11,325 nucleotides of DNA from Gammaproteobacteria bacterium (lineage in GTDB: Bacteria > Pseudomonadota > Gammaproteobacteria > Arenicellales > Arenicellaceae), in assembly GCA_003485905.1 (NCBI GenBank), contig DNHK01000145.1:1-11325 (forward strand), read 5' to 3'. Under the pieces are notes generated by a model, which saw nothing but the letters and a program-made list of their open reading frames with translations, was not told where the DNA came from and searched no databases. Of this stretch, positions 1-6,542 are shown piece by piece. Positions within the stretch are counted from its first letter, which is position 1; each line of letters starts with the position of its first letter. The position numbers were made by a program, and so were the translations under genes.

Positions 1-500
1 GCGGCAATGCGGACGCACAATTGCCAGTTGAGGCGGCTGCCGTTGCCGATATAGTCGTTATAGCGACAAAGTGGGCCGATACCGAAGTGGCGGTAAAAAG
101 TCTGGGTGATTTATCCGGTAAAATTATTCTCGACCCGACAAATGCTGTGCGCCGTGATGATGCAGGCATACGTTCTCATGACGTCGAAACGTCGACTGGT
201 GAAATGATTCAGAGTTGGGCTCCGGGTTCGATGGTTGTAAAGGCTTTTAACACTTTGGGTGCAGCCACAATGGCAGACCCAGCTAGTGCCGGTGGCCCGA
301 TGACGATCCCAATTGCAGGTAACAACGCGTCGGCTAAAGCGAGAATTGCGGAGTTGGTTACCGGAATTGGTTTTGACGTGGTCGATATGGGGGATATTTC
401 CGCTGCCCATGCCATTGAGCAGATGCTGATCGTACGCGGAAACGCGGCTGTTTTGGGATCACCATTCAACTACTATTTTCGGCCAGTACCAAAAAATTAG
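1..500 (+). CDS. NAD(P)-binding reductase, F420-dependent NADP reductase-like, 5' truncated
   Basis: This is the C-terminal part of a Rossmann-fold protein of the NADPH-dependent F420 reductase / ProC N-terminal-like family. The reading frame is open to the left edge (codons from base 3 read G-N-A-D-A-Q), so the true start and the N-terminal GxGxxG loop lie outside. The visible part is about 166 residues of a family usually near 200-220. Visible hallmarks, counted from the TTG at 21, are the beta strand DIVVIATKW (10-18), DPTNAV (38-43, usually D-x-T-N-P), and VVKAFNTLGA (72-81), which is very typical of the family. They are followed by an IAGNNASAK segment (98-106) and the GFDVVDMGD strand (118-126). 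Members occur in organisms without F420 and are then generic NADP-dependent reductases, so the substrate is unknown. It converges on the leftward operon with only 32 bp between the stops, and no clear terminator is seen there. Family assignment is good; function is open. Confidence 0.8.
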   Translation, partial: GNADAQLPVEAAAVADIVVIATKWADTEVAVKSLGDLSGKIILDPTNAVRRDDAGIRSHDVETSTGEMIQSWAPGSMVVKAFNTLGAATMADPASAGGPMTIPIAGNNASAKARIAELVTGIGFDVVDMGDISAAHAIEQMLIVRGNAAVLGSPFNYYFRPVPKN

Positions 501-532
501 CGCGTACAAGAGTATTTGCTTCTTCGTCTATT

Positions 533-1405
533 TTAGATTTGGGTTTTGTACCAGTCGATCACCTGTTCGCCAGTCCAGATCAGAACGTCGGGTTTAGAGG
601 TGATGTGTTTGTAGACTTGTTCTACGTATTTGTAGCGGTGAGGAGCACCTGAAACGTAAGTATGCATGCTGATTCCCATGATTCGGGTTATCTCGGCTGA
701 TTCTTCGTACAGGCGATCAAACTGATCGATGCAGCGTTTCGCGAACTCTTCCGACGAATGCTGCTGCAAGATCATTATAGGGATATCGTTTGTCTCCACT
801 GGGTAGGGGATTGAATAAACCTTCTTACCCGAGGCAGTTTTTAGCTCTACGGGTTGGTCATCCAATGGCCAGTCCGCGACGTATTCGATACCAGCCTCTG
901 ATAATAAATCAAGCGTTTCCATGGTTTCGGTTAAACCCGGGCTCTCCCAGCCAGTCGGAGGTTTGCCTGTAAAGCTTTTGATTGCGTCGATAGTGCGTTG
1001 AATGTGTTCGGCTTGATTATCTAGCTTGTGCATGGGGCTCTGGATAAATCCGTGACCCATAAATTCCCATTCATGTTTTAAGGCCTCTTCGGCAATACGC
1101 GGATAGGATTCAAGAATTGTGCCGTTCATAGCCAAGGTAGGGGTAACGCCATACTCGTTAAATAGGTCGCGCAGACGCCAAAAACCAACCCGATTCCCAT
1201 ACTCGTGCCAGGACCAGTTGGGTACATCGGGTAGCAGGGGTTTGCCCATAGGCGGCGGTAATATAGTACGTGGTTGGGCTACGGTTGAATCCCAATGCTC
1301 CACGTTCATGATTGTCCAGGCCACCATGCGTGCCCCACCAGGTAGTTTTAGGGGTGGACGATCGACAATCGGCGAATAGGGTAGACGCTCTCTTGGTGAT
1401 TTCAT
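533..1405 (-). CDS. Polysaccharide-deacetylase-fold hydrolase, PuuE (allantoinase)-like
   Basis: A 290-residue protein of the NodB/carbohydrate esterase 4 fold, in the PuuE-like branch that includes cofactor-independent allantoinase; it lacks a signal peptide and is probably cytoplasmic. Visible branch motifs are NVEHWD (34-39) in place of the usual TFDDG, PNWSWHEYGNRVGFWR (62-77), the MGHGF...MH pair with H118 and H126, GWESPGLTET (152-161), and DWPLDDQP (178-185). A late histidine is present in SMHTY (H248). Length is normal for the branch. The ATG at 1405 is preceded by a strong AGGAG (1413-1417, minus strand) that sits directly after the stop of the dehydrogenase gene, so the two are translated from one mRNA with a 15-bp gap. 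By family it would hydrolyse a C-N bond in a cyclic or linear amide rather than deacetylate a polysaccharide. The operon partners (amidase, hydroxyacid dehydrogenase) fit small-molecule catabolism. The exact substrate is not known. Confidence 0.85.
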   Translation of the reverse strand: MKSPRERLPYSPIVDRPPLKLPGGARMVAWTIMNVEHWDSTVAQPRTILPPPMGKPLLPDVPNWSWHEYGNRVGFWRLRDLFNEYGVTPTLAMNGTILESYPRIAEEALKHEWEFMGHGFIQSPMHKLDNQAEHIQRTIDAIKSFTGKPPTGWESPGLTETMETLDLLSEAGIEYVADWPLDDQPVELKTASGKKVYSIPYPVETNDIPIMILQQHSSEEFAKRCIDQFDRLYEESAEITRIMGISMHTYVSGAPHRYKYVEQVYKHITSKPDVLIWTGEQVIDWYKTQI

Positions 1406-1420
1406 ATTTAAGCTCCTTGT

Positions 1421-2329
1421 TTACGTTTGGTCGTTAAAGTTAGGTCGTTTCAGCTCAGCCATTTCTTCCATTACTCGGCAGACGCTGGCAGTATCCAGTT
1501 CGTCCATGCCTTTGCTTAAAGCTGCAGCGTATATATCTTTTCCAGCATCAAACATTGGAGTAGGGCACGCAAGGCTTTTGGCAAACTCATCGATGATCTT
1601 CATATCTTTTTGCCATACGCTCATTTTCATAGTGGGGTCATCATAACTGTCGGCAACCATCATCGGCCCTCGTAGTTCCAATATTCGTGAGTTGCCAGCA
1701 CCATCGCTTATCACGTTCAATATTGTTGCAGGGTCGAGGCCAGCTTTCATTCCCAACACCATAACTTCAGCAGTAGCTACATTGTGAATATGTACCAAAT
1801 GATTGGCGAGGAATTTCATTCGGCTGCCATTACCAAAATCGCCGACATAGAAATGTGATCTTGCGAACGCTTCGAACACAGGTGAAAGCGTTTCAGCAAT
1901 AGCTTTGTTACCGCTGACATAGACTGACAAATCCCGCTCGACGGCCTGTGCGCCAGTCCCACTGATGGGGCAGTCGAGCAGGATCATGTTGCTTTTAGCT
2001 AGAGCGTCATGGGCTAACTGTTTATCTTCAAGTGTTAGCGTTGAGCATTCGACGACGACCAATCCATCTTTGCTAGCCTCTCTAATTCCGTGTTCACCTG
2101 TCATGACGTCGTGAAAGGTCGTGCTACTTGGCAGTGAGCAAATCACCACATCTGATAGGCTCGCCACATCTTTAGGTGATACGCAGGCATTGCCTCCGAG
2201 GGCTACAAGCGTTTGTACATTCTTTTTTAGAATATCGAATCCGCTGACATTGAAACCATTCGCCAGTAAGTTTCGGGCAAATGAACCACCCATGATACCT
2301 AGTCCGATGACGCCTACATTTGATGACAT
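1421..2329 (-). CDS. NAD(P)-dependent beta-hydroxyacid dehydrogenase (3-hydroxyisobutyrate dehydrogenase / GlxR type)
   Basis: A 302-residue oxidoreductase of the family holding 3-hydroxyisobutyrate dehydrogenase and tartronate semialdehyde reductase (GlxR); these interconvert a beta-hydroxyacid and the matching semialdehyde with NAD(P). The Rossmann loop is VGVIGLGIMGG (5-15). The substrate loop is DCPISGTGAQA (119-129, usually D-A-P-V-S-G-G). The catalytic lysine is K172 in GNGSRMKFLAN (167-177), followed by the all-alpha domain with the conserved KDM (241-243). The ATG at 2329 is chosen because the glycine loop begins right after it and a TAGGA lies 7 nt upstream. A TTG at 2380 would add 17 non-conserved residues and overlap the amidase. 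It is the middle gene of the operon, 19 bp after the amidase and 15 bp before the PuuE-like gene. The second residue after the charged loop is D32 rather than R, which mildly favours NAD over NADP; this is inference. The specific substrate is unresolved. Confidence 0.88.
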   Translation of the reverse strand: MSSNVGVIGLGIMGGSFARNLLANGFNVSGFDILKKNVQTLVALGGNACVSPKDVASLSDVVICSLPSSTTFHDVMTGEHGIREASKDGLVVVECSTLTLEDKQLAHDALAKSNMILLDCPISGTGAQAVERDLSVYVSGNKAIAETLSPVFEAFARSHFYVGDFGNGSRMKFLANHLVHIHNVATAEVMVLGMKAGLDPATILNVISDGAGNSRILELRGPMMVADSYDDPTMKMSVWQKDMKIIDEFAKSLACPTPMFDAGKDIYAAALSKGMDELDTASVCRVMEEMAELKRPNFNDQT

Positions 2330-2335
2330 GTTGAT

Positions 2336-2340
2336 TCCTA
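2336..2340 (-). promoter_or_regulatory. Ribosome binding site deciding the dehydrogenase start
   Basis: On the minus strand the sequence reads TAGGA, then 7 nt, then ATG at 2329. It lies between the amidase stop (2349-2351) and the ATG. It supports the 302-residue form over a longer TTG-initiated form starting at 2380, which would begin inside the amidase gene. Confidence 0.6.
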
Positions 2341-2348
2341 TACTATTA

Positions 2349-3767
2349 CTATTGTTGATGGTTTGAAGCTGTACCGCCAAGTGGTGGCTTACCTAAACGG
2401 TCTTTCGGTGCACCGAAAATAGCCTCGAACGCGAGAGCGACAGAGAGTAAATTTTCTTCTGAATTGGCCCGGGCGATTAATTGCAGGCCAACGGGCATTC
2501 CAGCTTCATCAAGTCCGATGGGTAAGGTTACGGCACAAAGATTGAGCGCATTTGCTGCCATGGTGTTGCTTAGGGCCGCCATATTCTTAATCGAATAGGT
2601 GGCTGGCTCTGCCACTTCTTCAACTTTGGGTGGGGAGATTGGAATAGTCGGGACCGCAAGCACGTCAACATTACTAAGTCGGTGGCTGGCCGGCTCCCAA
2701 AGGCGTTTTACTTGAGCAAGCGCTTGATTGTAATCAGATACACTGGCATCACGACCAGTTTCCATACGTGAGGCTACATTTGGATCTAAAGTATCAATCC
2801 AGTCGGGCAGCTCATCTAACAAATGTTGGTATCCTTCTGATGCGGCAATTGTTCCTTTCGCCATCGCTCGTACTGCTTCATAGGCCTCCTGAAAATTGAT
2901 ATTCGCGATCTTCGCTCCTGCTGTAGATAATTCAGCGACGGCATTCTCAACCAAATTCCCAATGTCGTCTTGAACCTGATCCCAGAAAAAGTCTTTAGTG
3001 GTGGCTATCCTGATGGTGTTGATATCGCGAGCAACAATAGGGTTTCCTGGTTTAGAGAATTTCGATTCAATAGACGTAAAAGCAAACACAAGGTCGGCAA
3101 TTGATTTCGCAAGTATGCCTGGAGTATCAAAGGTGGTACTTAACGGCACGATTCCTTTTGTTGACCAACGGTCAAGTGTATTTTTGATCCCAACATTTCC
3201 GGTCATTGAAGCAGGAATACGCACGGAACCACCGGTGTCGGTGCCGAGTGCGACCAGTGCGGAGCCTTCCAGTAAACTGACCCCAGCACCAGCACTGGAT
3301 CCACCAGGCACTCTGTGATCTTTAGTATCCCACGGGTTTCTCGGGGTATCCCAATGAGGGTTAGTCCCTAGACCACCAAACGCGAACTCAACGGTATGAG
3401 TTTTACCCGAAATTAGACACAACTGATCGCGAATGGACTTCACAACGGGGCCCTCTCGTTCGAATTCAGTGGGTAATTGCTTTGGTGAACCCGCGAATAG
3501 AGGATAACCAGTCACGCCATAAAGGTCTTTAACTGATATTGGTATACCTTGCAGCCCTCCAAGGTAGGTTCCCTTCCTAAAGGCAGCATCAGCTAACCTA
3601 GCTTGCTCTCTAATTTTTTCTGGCTGCCAGTTTTTATAGGCTTTAAGCAGGGCATCCCACCGGTTGTGGCAGTCGATGCTTTGCTCGCTGAGTTCGATGG
3701 GCGAAAGCGAACCGTCTTTAAGAGCAGTCGTAAGTTCAGAAAGAGGCCGATTTATCCAGTCAACCAT
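2349..3767 (-). CDS. Amidase-signature family hydrolase
   Basis: A 472-residue amidase-signature (GatA-like fold) enzyme that hydrolyses an amide to acid and ammonia or amine. The Ser-cisSer-Lys triad can be placed: K80 in GIPISVKD (74-81), cis-serine S157 in PGGSSAGAG (154-162), and nucleophile S181 in GTDTGGSVRIPAS (175-187). The 24-residue spacing between the two serines is the same as in known members. Length is normal and nothing is missing. There is no GatB or GatC neighbour, so a tRNA amidotransferase role is unlikely and a catabolic amidase is preferred. No signal peptide is seen. It is the first gene of a leftward operon with the dehydrogenase and PuuE-like genes. The start ATG at 3767 has no convincing Shine-Dalgarno, and no in-frame alternative further upstream was found. 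It may belong to allophanate hydrolase- or mandelamide-type subgroups; the sequence alone does not decide. Confidence 0.9.
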   Translation of the reverse strand: MVDWINRPLSELTTALKDGSLSPIELSEQSIDCHNRWDALLKAYKNWQPEKIREQARLADAAFRKGTYLGGLQGIPISVKDLYGVTGYPLFAGSPKQLPTEFEREGPVVKSIRDQLCLISGKTHTVEFAFGGLGTNPHWDTPRNPWDTKDHRVPGGSSAGAGVSLLEGSALVALGTDTGGSVRIPASMTGNVGIKNTLDRWSTKGIVPLSTTFDTPGILAKSIADLVFAFTSIESKFSKPGNPIVARDINTIRIATTKDFFWDQVQDDIGNLVENAVAELSTAGAKIANINFQEAYEAVRAMAKGTIAASEGYQHLLDELPDWIDTLDPNVASRMETGRDASVSDYNQALAQVKRLWEPASHRLSNVDVLAVPTIPISPPKVEEVAEPATYSIKNMAALSNTMAANALNLCAVTLPIGLDEAGMPVGLQLIARANSEENLLSVALAFEAIFGAPKDRLGKPPLGGTASNHQQ

Positions 3768-3874
3768 AGTGCATATCTAATTTTGTAGTTGGTGAGCCAT
3801 TTTATCGTGTTTGACTCGACTCATTAAAATTGGCGACTTACACTAACATAATTCTATTCAGTGGAGGCTAAGCG
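3768..3874. promoter_or_regulatory. Divergent intergenic region, likely shared promoter/operator
   Basis: This 107-bp gap separates the divergently read amidase operon and cyclase-family gene, so both promoters should be here. On the plus strand TTGACT (3811-3816) is a good -35 but has no well-spaced -10; a second option is TCGACT (3816-3821), 17 nt, TACACT (3839-3844). On the minus strand TAAAAT (3804-3799) matches a -10 at five of six positions and would start RNA about 25 nt before the amidase ATG, but its -35 is poor. The stretch around 3811-3840 contains repeated CGACT words that could be an operator half-site. No regulator gene is adjacent in the window. All of this is pattern matching. 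Confidence 0.4.
3863..3867 (+). promoter_or_regulatory. Ribosome binding site for a GTG start (cyclase-family gene)
   Basis: GGAGG lies 7 nt before the GTG at 3875. Two GTG codons follow each other (3875 and 3878). The spacing favours the first, though the second (10 nt) remains possible; the protein differs by only one residue. Confidence 0.75.
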
Positions 3875-4849
3875 GTGGTGGAGCAGACTAGTAAAAAAGG
3901 ATTGACCAAGGCAGATGTAGTTCGCAAGGGAAAACAACTATGTAATTGGGGTAAATGGGGAAAGGATGATGAGTTAGGAGTGCTGAACTACATTACGCCC
4001 GAGGATATTATCGAAGCCTCTAGATTGGTAAAGAAGGGCAAAGTATTTCGGCTGGGACTTGAGCTTGATGAAAATGGCCCGCAGAAAGGTTTGTTTGGTG
4101 GCCGCTATAATCCACTGCACCATATGTTGGCTACCGGTACGGATGCGGTTCAGGGCTTGCAGGACGCCGCTCCCGGGCTACGCTATGCCGACGATATGAT
4201 TAATCTTCCCACCCAGGCGGCAAGTCAGTGGGATGCACTTTCGCATGTTTTCGCTGAAGATAAAATGTGGAACGGATATCCAGCTACTCTAGTCGACTCC
4301 AGAGGTGCGCATAAAAATGGGATTGAAAAATTTGCAAATAAAATGGTTGGTCGCGGTGTTTTGCTGGATGTGGCGCTGTATAAAAACAAAGATCGTTTGG
4401 CCGATGGTTATGGAATCACCATTCAAGATCTAGACGAAACAGCGAAATCGCAAGGTGTTGAGGTTCGGCGTGGTGATTTCGTTATTGTGAATACTGGCCA
4501 GCAGGCTGATTGCCTGGACAAAGGAGAATGGGGTGGATATGGGGGTGGGGATGCGCCGGGATTGGCGTTCGAGACTGTCGATTGGATTCATGAAAAGCAA
4601 ATTGCCGGTATTTGTTCCGATACGTGGGGTATAGAAGTACGCCCTAACGAAACCATTGATGGCACTAATCAGCCGTGGCATTGGGTGACTATTCCTTATA
4701 TCGGCATTGTCCACGGTGAGATTTGGTATTTACGTGAGTTAGTGGCTGATTGTGCACAAGATGGCGTGTACGAGTTTTTCCTGTCAGCCCCGCCACTGGT
4801 AATTCCGCGTGGGACTGGATCTCCGATTAATGCTCAGGCTATTAAATAG
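3875..4849 (+). CDS. Cyclase-family (PF04199) hydrolase with QWD-type metal motif
   Basis: A 324-residue member of the cyclase/kynurenine formamidase/isatin hydrolase superfamily, in its long branch. Members hydrolyse amide or lactam bonds using a divalent metal. The superfamily motif HxGTHxDxxxH appears here at 114-124 as QAASQWDALSH: both metal-ligand histidines are glutamine, while D120 and the catalytic-type H124 remain. H269 (PWHW) and E282 (HGEIW) are likely the C-terminal ligand positions, aligned by eye with the H...E pair of kynurenine formamidase. Other branch features are WNGYPATLV (132-140), GDFVIVNTG (200-208), and the C-terminal GTGSPINAQAI (313-323), typical of complete members. 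The N-terminal WGKWGKDDELGVLNYIT (25-41) is also characteristic. No signal peptide is seen. It starts with GTG after GGAGG and reads divergently from the amidase operon, which suggests a shared pathway. The substrate is unknown. Confidence 0.85.
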   Translation: MVEQTSKKGLTKADVVRKGKQLCNWGKWGKDDELGVLNYITPEDIIEASRLVKKGKVFRLGLELDENGPQKGLFGGRYNPLHHMLATGTDAVQGLQDAAPGLRYADDMINLPTQAASQWDALSHVFAEDKMWNGYPATLVDSRGAHKNGIEKFANKMVGRGVLLDVALYKNKDRLADGYGITIQDLDETAKSQGVEVRRGDFVIVNTGQQADCLDKGEWGGYGGGDAPGLAFETVDWIHEKQIAGICSDTWGIEVRPNETIDGTNQPWHWVTIPYIGIVHGEIWYLRELVADCAQDGVYEFFLSAPPLVIPRGTGSPINAQAIK

Positions 4850-4940
4850 TTCTGTCGCCGGAGTGCTAGTTGGAGATATACTTTGGTCAAATTAGTGTTG
4901 AAAAGCTTGATTCTAGAGACGTTGGGGCAAGCTGAATTGC

Positions 4941-4968
4941 TTGGGATGTTTCTATCCGATACTATGAT
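4941..4968 (+). promoter_or_regulatory. Candidate sigma-70 promoter for the exported MBL hydrolase
   Basis: TTGGGA (4941-4946), a 16-nt spacer and TATGAT (4963-4968) match the consensus at four and five of six positions. It lies in the 212-bp gap between the cyclase-family stop and the MBL start and would give a leader of about 85 nt. It suggests the MBL gene can be transcribed on its own. No convincing terminator separates it from the cyclase-family gene, so read-through is equally possible. Confidence 0.35.
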
Positions 4969-5061
4969 TTTGATTAAGCACGAACATGCATAAATTGGTA
5001 AGAATTCGATTGATGTGCATTCAGCATAAGTTAGTTTCGAACATGTTAATGAGGGGTAAGA

Positions 5062-6156
5062 ATGAAGGTTAATATAATAGGTAAAGTTCTTGTGGGTCTG
5101 GCTTTTGCGCAGGTCTTGGTATCGGTGACATATGCTCAGGAACAGGCGCCGGCATTGCGGCGTACGCCAATTGATCAAGTCCCCGAGTGGACGATTACAC
5201 ATATAAATGGGGGGGCGTATCAGGCGACCACCAATGCGCACGGTACCGTGTTTGTCGTGACGTCTGAAGGAATTATATTGGCAGATCCGTTGAGCTTCGA
5301 GTTTGCAACCTGGCTAAAAGGTGAGTTTGCTACCCGTTTCGGCGTGCCGGTTAAATATGTCGTGTACAGCCATTATCATTGGGATCATGCTTCTGGTGGC
5401 GAAGTATTTGCAGATACGGCGCAATTTATCGGTCACGCGAATTTGCCTCAGTACCTAGACTTCCCACCCGAATCTACCACCTTATTGGATGTTGTCGGAC
5501 AATATGAGCCGGTCGCGGCATTGGATGTGAATGGAAATGGATTGGTAGAGCTGAGCGAGGCGCCCTTGGACATACAGCGTTTTCCAGGCTCAAAGCAAAG
5601 CATATTCGAAGGATTTGATGCTAACAAGGATGGCGTGCTCACTGGGGCGGAAGTGGTGCGTGGACCGCTTAGCTATGTTTACCCGCCAAATATCACTTAC
5701 ACAGATGAAATTGAGATCACCCTTGGTGGCCAACGCGTGAACTTGTTGTGGGTCGGTGATATGAATCATTCTAGCGACACCAGTTTGATTACCTTTCCAG
5801 ACGATGATGTGATGTTGATCGTAGATTATATTTCTTTCAGGCTTCCGAATCGCGAAATGGATTATGAACTTGGGAAATTTGAGGGATGGATGACAGCCAT
5901 CCGTACAACGGAGGAAGAAGCAAAAAAGTATAAGTTTGTCGCCACTGGACATGGGCCTGTAGGTACTTGGGAAGGTGTCACTGTTTGGCGAGAGTACTTG
6001 GAGGAATTGCGTGCTGAGGTGGAATCCGGAATTGCAGCAGGCCAGTCGCTAGCAGAGATGCAGCAGAGTATAAAAATGGAAAAGTATAGTGAATCAGAGG
6101 GCTTCGACTGGGTCGATGAGAATGTTCTGGGTATGTATCACTTTTTAACTGACTAA
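5062..6156 (+). CDS. Exported metallo-beta-lactamase-fold hydrolase with an EF-hand pair inserted
   Basis: A 364-residue MBL-fold hydrolase with an N-terminal signal peptide (charged MKVNIIGK, hydrophobic core 9-22, probable signal peptidase I cut after TYA at 25), so periplasmic or outside. Metal ligands are all present: SHYHWDH gives H104, H106, D108 and H109; then H236 (MNHSSDT), D255 (VDY) and H297 (TGHGP), a full two-metal site. Between the first motif and H236 lies an extra segment with two perfect 12-residue EF-hand loops: 155-166 (D155, N157, N159, G160, E166) and 186-197 (D186, N188, D190, G191, E197). The start ATG has GAGGGG 5 nt upstream. The family is broad (lactamases, lactonases, quinohemoprotein-associated and sulfatase types), and the substrate is not readable. 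It follows the cyclase-family gene on the same strand by 212 bp, so a link to that pathway is possible but not shown. No key residue is missing. Confidence 0.88.
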   Translation: MKVNIIGKVLVGLAFAQVLVSVTYAQEQAPALRRTPIDQVPEWTITHINGGAYQATTNAHGTVFVVTSEGIILADPLSFEFATWLKGEFATRFGVPVKYVVYSHYHWDHASGGEVFADTAQFIGHANLPQYLDFPPESTTLLDVVGQYEPVAALDVNGNGLVELSEAPLDIQRFPGSKQSIFEGFDANKDGVLTGAEVVRGPLSYVYPPNITYTDEIEITLGGQRVNLLWVGDMNHSSDTSLITFPDDDVMLIVDYISFRLPNREMDYELGKFEGWMTAIRTTEEEAKKYKFVATGHGPVGTWEGVTVWREYLEELRAEVESGIAAGQSLAEMQQSIKMEKYSESEGFDWVDENVLGMYHFLTD

Positions 6157-6164
6157 TGCTATAG

Positions 6165-6197
6165 CGCTGAATAAATCGGCGTAACTTTTGTTGTTTG
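6165..6197 (+). terminator. Weak candidate terminator after the MBL hydrolase
   Basis: CGCTG (6165-6169) can pair with CGGCG (6177-6181), including one G-U pair, around a 7-nt AT-rich loop, followed by a T-rich run with several interruptions (6182-6197). The stem is only 5 bp, so intrinsic termination would be inefficient. Its place 9 bp after the stop codon is the main support. Confidence 0.25.
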
Positions 6198-6340
6198 GTA
6201 GTTCTCACCGTCAGTGCGTTATGTACCGAAGGTGGCCCACTATATGGTGAATGTTTTTGCGATTATTGGCGTAGTGCGCTTGAAAACAAAGCTAATTTCG
6301 TGTGTTGCTATTTTTATTCCACATTAGACTCATCAATTAT

Positions 6341-6370
6341 TTGACTGGAAAAAGTGCTAATAAATATAGA
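6341..6370 (+). promoter_or_regulatory. Candidate distal promoter for the SPOR-domain gene
   Basis: TTGACT (6341-6346), an 18-nt spacer and TATAGA (6365-6370) match the sigma-70 consensus at five and four of six positions. It would give a leader of about 165 nt before the ATG at 6543. It is pattern-based only and secondary to the proximal candidate. Confidence 0.35.
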
Positions 6371-6446
6371 TTTACATAGGATTTGTAAAATAAAAATTCA
6401 CTGTCGTAGGGTTCGTACGGAATGCATTATTAACGGATCAACATGT

Positions 6447-6474
6447 TTGTAAGTGTCTGAAATAACTGTATAAT
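6447..6474 (+). promoter_or_regulatory. Candidate proximal promoter for the SPOR-domain gene
   Basis: A perfect TATAAT (6469-6474) has TTGTAA (6447-6452, four of six) 16 nt upstream. Transcription would begin near 6481 and leave a leader of about 60 nt ending in TAAGG 7 nt before the ATG at 6543. This is the best promoter match in the window. Confidence 0.5.
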
Positions 6475-6542
6475 TACCTTAATATGATCGTTCTCGCCAA
6501 TGTAGCTGAGCGGAAGTTGAAAAGCTGGTGTAAGGTAAGGTA

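Larger units (their letters stand above)
6157..6542. other. Gene-free AT-rich intergenic region (386 bp)
   Basis: No convincing protein gene is seen on either strand. It holds a weak hairpin just after the MBL stop, two promoter candidates (6341-6370 and 6447-6474) and the leader of the SPOR-domain gene. A 27-codon hydrophobic reading frame (6244-6327) exists but is judged to be chance. The stretch is clearly richer in A and T than the genes on either side, as expected of a promoter region. A small RNA cannot be excluded by eye. Confidence 0.6.

Noticed and set aside
2330..2380. Longer TTG-initiated form of the dehydrogenase overlapping the amidase end
   Set aside because: The 17 extra residues (N/S/I-rich) are not typical of the family, the glycine-rich loop starts right after the ATG at 2329, and a binding site precedes that ATG.
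2349..3767. GatA subunit of the tRNA amidotransferase
   Set aside because: The fold and triad fit, but gatB and gatC are absent and the operon partners are catabolic enzymes.
4834..5241. 135-codon minus-strand frame across the cyclase-MBL gap
   Set aside because: It is rich in Cys, Arg, Ile and Tyr with no family resemblance, and it overlaps the clear signal peptide and start of the MBL gene on the other strand.
5590..5952. 120-codon minus-strand frame inside the MBL gene
   Set aside because: It is antisense to the segment encoding the EF-hand loops and H236, and its own translation shows no motif.
6244..6327. 27-codon hydrophobic reading frame with GGTGG 8 nt upstream, in the gap before the SPOR gene
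   Set aside because: It is short, lies in AT-rich sequence where such frames arise by chance, and has no recognisable sequence; there is no promoter placed to serve it specifically.
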